From contig MHRX01000012.1 in the NCBI GenBank assembly GCA_001822655.1, positions 4,168-20,575 of the forward strand: a stretch of DNA of 16,408 nucleotides, given 5' to 3'. Origin of the DNA: Candidatus Taylorbacteria bacterium RIFCSPLOWO2_01_FULL_45_15b (GTDB lineage: Bacteria; Patescibacteriota; Minisyncoccia; Phycocordibacterales; 01-FULL-45-15b). Made by a program: the position numbers and the translations under genes. Below are positions 14,596 through 16,408 of this stretch, one piece after another (the stretch's first letter is position 1; each line of letters opens with the position of its first letter). Under the pieces are notes generated by a model that made no database searches, was not told where the DNA came from, and worked only from the letters and a program-made list of their open reading frames with translations.

Positions 14596-14970
14596 ATGTC
14601 TATCTTTGGAAAGAAAAAAGAAAAAGAAGTTCCTGCCGCGGCCAAGACCAGCACTCCGGTAGTTCGAAAGACCAAGGAGTCCGCGGGTGAGAGTACTCTC
14701 CCGACGCTCGCTTTTTGGAGTCCGCGAATTACGGAAAAAGGAACACTCTTGGTTGAGAAACACACTTACGTATTTAACGTTGCTCCCGATTCCGATTCTC
14801 GAACTATCGCGCGTGCCGTTGAAGCACTTTATAAAGTGAAGCCTGTTGCGGTTCGGGTAGTGGCTATTCCTGGGAAAAGGATGTGGGTACGAGGCAAGCA
14901 GGGCAAAACCGCTCGAGGGAAGAAGGCCTATGTTACGCTGAAAAAAGGTGAGGTAATCGACTTTGCATAA
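14596..14970 (+). CDS. rplW: 50S ribosomal protein L23
   Basis: L23 (124 aa) sits at the tunnel exit and docks trigger factor and the signal recognition particle. The core begins near WSPRITEKG (about residue 42) and continues with YVFNVAPDSDSRTIARAVEALYKVKPVAVRVV and a basic RGKQGKTARGKKAYVTLKKG end. A Lys/Ala/Glu-rich extension of about 38 residues (MSIFGKKKEKEVPAAAKTS) precedes it. The start is 3 bases past the rplD stop, consistent with translational coupling; no Shine-Dalgarno is visible. Sure of identity; the extension's role is unknown. Confidence 0.95.
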   Translation: MSIFGKKKEKEVPAAAKTSTPVVRKTKESAGESTLPTLAFWSPRITEKGTLLVEKHTYVFNVAPDSDSRTIARAVEALYKVKPVAVRVVAIPGKRMWVRGKQGKTARGKKAYVTLKKGEVIDFA

Positions 14971-14974
14971 AACA

Positions 14975-15826
14975 ATGAAATCCTATAAACCATTTACAAA
15001 GTCGCGGAGACACTTGAGCGGAATTAATTTTCGCTCGTATTTGACGACGAGTACTCCGGAGAAGTCTTTGACCGGAGGATTTACAAGAGCGGCCGGCCGC
15101 AACAACCGCGGACGAATTACCACTCGCCACAAGGGCGGCGGACATAAGCGATTGTACCGAGATGTTGATTTTTTCTATACTAAAAAGGATGTGCCGGGAA
15201 TAGTGAAAACAATAGAGTATGATCCAAACCGAACAGGCTTCATCGCTCTCGTTTATTATGCTGATGGAGAGAAGTCATACATCATAGTGCCAAAAGGTGT
15301 TACGGTGGGAACTCCGATCGTAACTTCCGTGACCGCATCATTAAGCCTGGGCAACCGTACTCTTCTCAAAAATATTCCCGTCGGAACTTTTGTATATAAT
15401 GTTGAATTGAAAGCTGGTGGCGGCGCAAAGATCGCGCGCTCTGCAGGAAGTTATGTCGAGGTAGTTGCACAGGACGCCGGCTATACTCATCTCAAAATGC
15501 CTTCCACCGAAGTACGACGAGTGCCGGATATGGCATGGGCTTCTATTGGTACCGTTTCGAATGATGAGAATCGTCTCGTAAATATCGGCAAGGCCGGACG
15601 GTCTCGCTGGCTCGGTATCCGACCAACGGTTCGTGGTACTGCCATGAACCCGGTTGATCACCCATACGGCGGAGGAGAAGGACGACAGGGAAGAGGATTG
15701 AGACGCGCAAAATCCAAGTGGGGAAAGCCTACAGGCAAAGGCCAAAAAACCCGTCGTGCCAAAAAATACTCAAATTGGCTCATCGTCTCAAGACGAAAAG
15801 TTGGAAAAAAGAAAGAAACGCTTTAA
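14975..15826 (+). CDS. rplB: 50S ribosomal protein L2
   Basis: L2 (283 aa) helps join the subunits and supports the peptidyl transferase region. Signature stretches include GRNNRGRITTRHKGGGHKRLYR, IEYDPNRTGFIALVYYADGEK, RSAGSYVEVVAQD and GIRPTVRGTAMNPVDHP. The functionally important His of DHP (E. coli H229) is kept, but the following conserved His reads Tyr (DHPYGGGEGR). ATG 14975, 4 bases after rplW, gives the normal MKSYKPFTKSRRHLS start; an in-frame TTG at 14963 would overlap rplW. It is the last ribosomal gene in the window and is followed at once by a terminator instead of rpsS. Confidence 0.96.
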   Translation: MKSYKPFTKSRRHLSGINFRSYLTTSTPEKSLTGGFTRAAGRNNRGRITTRHKGGGHKRLYRDVDFFYTKKDVPGIVKTIEYDPNRTGFIALVYYADGEKSYIIVPKGVTVGTPIVTSVTASLSLGNRTLLKNIPVGTFVYNVELKAGGGAKIARSAGSYVEVVAQDAGYTHLKMPSTEVRRVPDMAWASIGTVSNDENRLVNIGKAGRSRWLGIRPTVRGTAMNPVDHPYGGGEGRQGRGLRRAKSKWGKPTGKGQKTRRAKKYSNWLIVSRRKVGKKKETL

Positions 15827-15853
15827 AAAAAATCCGCCGTCAGGCGGTTTTTT
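15827..15853 (+). terminator. Intrinsic terminator directly after rplB
   Basis: CCGCC (15834-15838) and GGCGG (15843-15847) form a stem with a GTCA loop, flanked by A-rich and T6 (15848-15853) runs that can extend the stem past a T-T mismatch. The arms start immediately after the rplB stop. The A-run upstream also lets it work in the opposite direction. Confidence 0.85.
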
Positions 15854-15887
15854 GGTCAAACAAATCAAACCCACCGCACGCAGTGAG

Positions 15888-15945
15888 CTATCAGAGGATT
15901 AGCTTGTGTTGGAGATTCGCAAAGAGCGCGGCACATCTCTGATAG
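15888..15945. repeat. 9-bp inverted repeat with a 40-nt loop
   Basis: CTATCAGAG (15888-15896) and CTCTGATAG (15937-15945) are exact reverse complements. GAG just outside the left arm is matched by CTC two bases farther out on the right, so the stem can be lengthened with a small bulge. It overlaps the end of the weak minus-strand ORF. Confidence 0.55.
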
Positions 15946-16052
15946 ATCTCAATATAATCCTTGATCCCCGTTTCTTCAGTATGACGTCTTCGCATGTGAT
16001 GGCGCACCCGCGCCACACGTGGTCGAAGAATTCTTTTTTGATCATAACCCAT
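15891..16052 (-). CDS. Possible small or remnant ORF, resembling a tyrosine-recombinase N-terminus
   Basis: The 53-codon frame starts at an ATG on the minus strand (16052) with AGGGGG about 10 bases upstream, the only plausible Shine-Dalgarno-like site in the window. The stretch VRHHMRRRHTEETGIKDYIE recalls the N-terminal helix pattern of integron or Xer-type integrases (VRxxxRxxHYSxxTxxxYxxW), but one residue is missing, the Trp is absent, and no catalytic domain follows. An overlapping frame starting at 16045 (MIKKEFFDHVW) is also open for 48 codons, so a frameshifted relic is possible. The assignment is weak. Confidence 0.22.
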   Translation of the reverse strand: MGYDQKRILRPRVARVRHHMRRRHTEETGIKDYIEIYQRCAALFANLQHKLIL

Positions 16053-16118
16053 CTCAAAAACCCCCTTAATTATGAACAAGATTGAAGTCACCTCTGGCAA
16101 CCTACTAGTCAATAAATC

Positions 16119-16245
16119 GCCTGGGCGACACAAACGTCCAAATTTCGCCTGCGAAAAGCTCATCGCTTGTCGACATAGCTCACTATGCCTCCTCGCGCTT
16201 CGCTTTTCTCGGCAGAAAAGAAATTTAAACGTTTGGCCGCCGGGC
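16119..16245. repeat. Imperfect palindrome of about 127 nt, possible attC-like site or structured RNA
   Basis: The left half from 16119 aligns with the reverse complement of the right half ending at 16245 in blocks: GCC-GG, CAAACGT, AAATTTC, CTGC and GAAAAGC. The apex is CATAG-CTCA-CTATG (16174-16187). Mismatches and small bulges interrupt the arms, as in folded integron attC sites. The triplets AAC (16133-16135) and GTT (16231-16233) sit opposite each other, but the full RYYYAAC/GTTRRRY consensus is poor. A stable hairpin RNA is the alternative. Confidence 0.5.
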
Positions 16246-16408
16246 CATTATTATTGAGATAGGCTCTAACCAGACATATTCAAGAATTGAACTCTGATTA
16301 ACCATGGTTATCCCCAGGGCTCTCGCTCTGGCGTGGACTGGCGACCTGTAAGACAACAAATACTATCCATCTTTACTCCACCACCTTGTTACCTTGTTGC
16401 AAGTATCG

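Larger units (their letters stand above)
15854..16408. other. Gene-poor region after the interrupted S10 operon
   Basis: About 555 bases without a confident gene. It contains a 9-bp inverted repeat pair (15888-15945), a weak minus-strand ORF (15891-16052), a long imperfect palindrome (16119-16245) and a 44-codon minus-strand frame (16225-16359) containing MVNQSSILEYVWLEP that overlaps the palindrome. The remaining 16360-16408 shows nothing recognisable. The region could be a mobile or integron-like insertion, or an RNA-rich spacer. Confidence 0.5.

Noticed and set aside
16255..16320. tRNA or tmRNA fragment on the minus strand
   Set aside because: GTTCAATTC and GGTTAGAGC recall T- and D-arm bases, but they occur in reversed order and their stems do not pair.
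1..16408. CRISPR array, rRNA or canonical tRNA genes
   Set aside because: No regularly spaced direct repeats of 25-40 bp and no rRNA or tRNA signatures were seen on either strand by eye.

Overview
The window looks like a chromosomal segment of an uncultivated Patescibacteria (Candidate Phyla Radiation) bacterium, probably Parcubacteria/Kaiserbacteria-like. This is inferred from three things: a secreted-protein N-terminus with the peptidoglycan-binding pattern ending in VGPATRQKI...LSCG, a 250-aa hypothetical protein of a type I associate with Parcubacteria (GPQLRxQYxDQPxGE...IAME), and compact ribosomal genes with almost no Shine-Dalgarno motifs. No 16S rRNA or other marker is present to settle the taxonomy.

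Layout, all confident genes on the + strand. (1) 43-1029: an apparently intact IS982-family insertion sequence with about 20-bp terminal inverted repeats, a possible 5-bp target duplication, and a perfect 32-bp palindrome covering the transposase start codon. (2) 1210-10008: two tandem, separately transcribed genes for large exported zinc metalloproteases of metzincin/gametolysin (M11-like) type, 1993 and 850 aa. Both carry a LamG-type lectin-like domain and at least one copy of an unnamed C-terminal domain of about 130 aa. The larger also has peptidoglycan-binding, SH3, PKD-like, InlB-like and Ig-like modules. (3) 10009-11065: a gene for a Patescibacteria-type hypothetical protein with its own promoter, a leader of overlapping hairpins, and a strong terminator. 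(4) 11066-11458: a gene-free stretch with a possible small structured RNA, then a strong promoter and a long leader. (5) 11459-15826: tuf, rpsJ, rplC, rplD, rplW, rplB, the start of the S10 operon headed by EF-Tu. A 192-nt gap with four consecutive predicted hairpins separates rpsJ from rplC. (6) 15827-16408: a terminator directly after rplB, then more than 550 nt without a confident gene. It holds two inverted-repeat structures, one of them an imperfect palindrome of about 127 nt resembling a large recombination site or structured RNA.

The two halves do different jobs. The ribosomal cluster is housekeeping. The protease pair looks like a cell-surface module for gripping and cutting polymers or another cell's envelope, which would suit an episymbiont, but its substrate cannot be read from the sequence. 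The most interesting signals are the shared unnamed domain in the protease pair, the structured region inside the ribosomal operon, and the palindrome downstream of rplB where the operon is interrupted.
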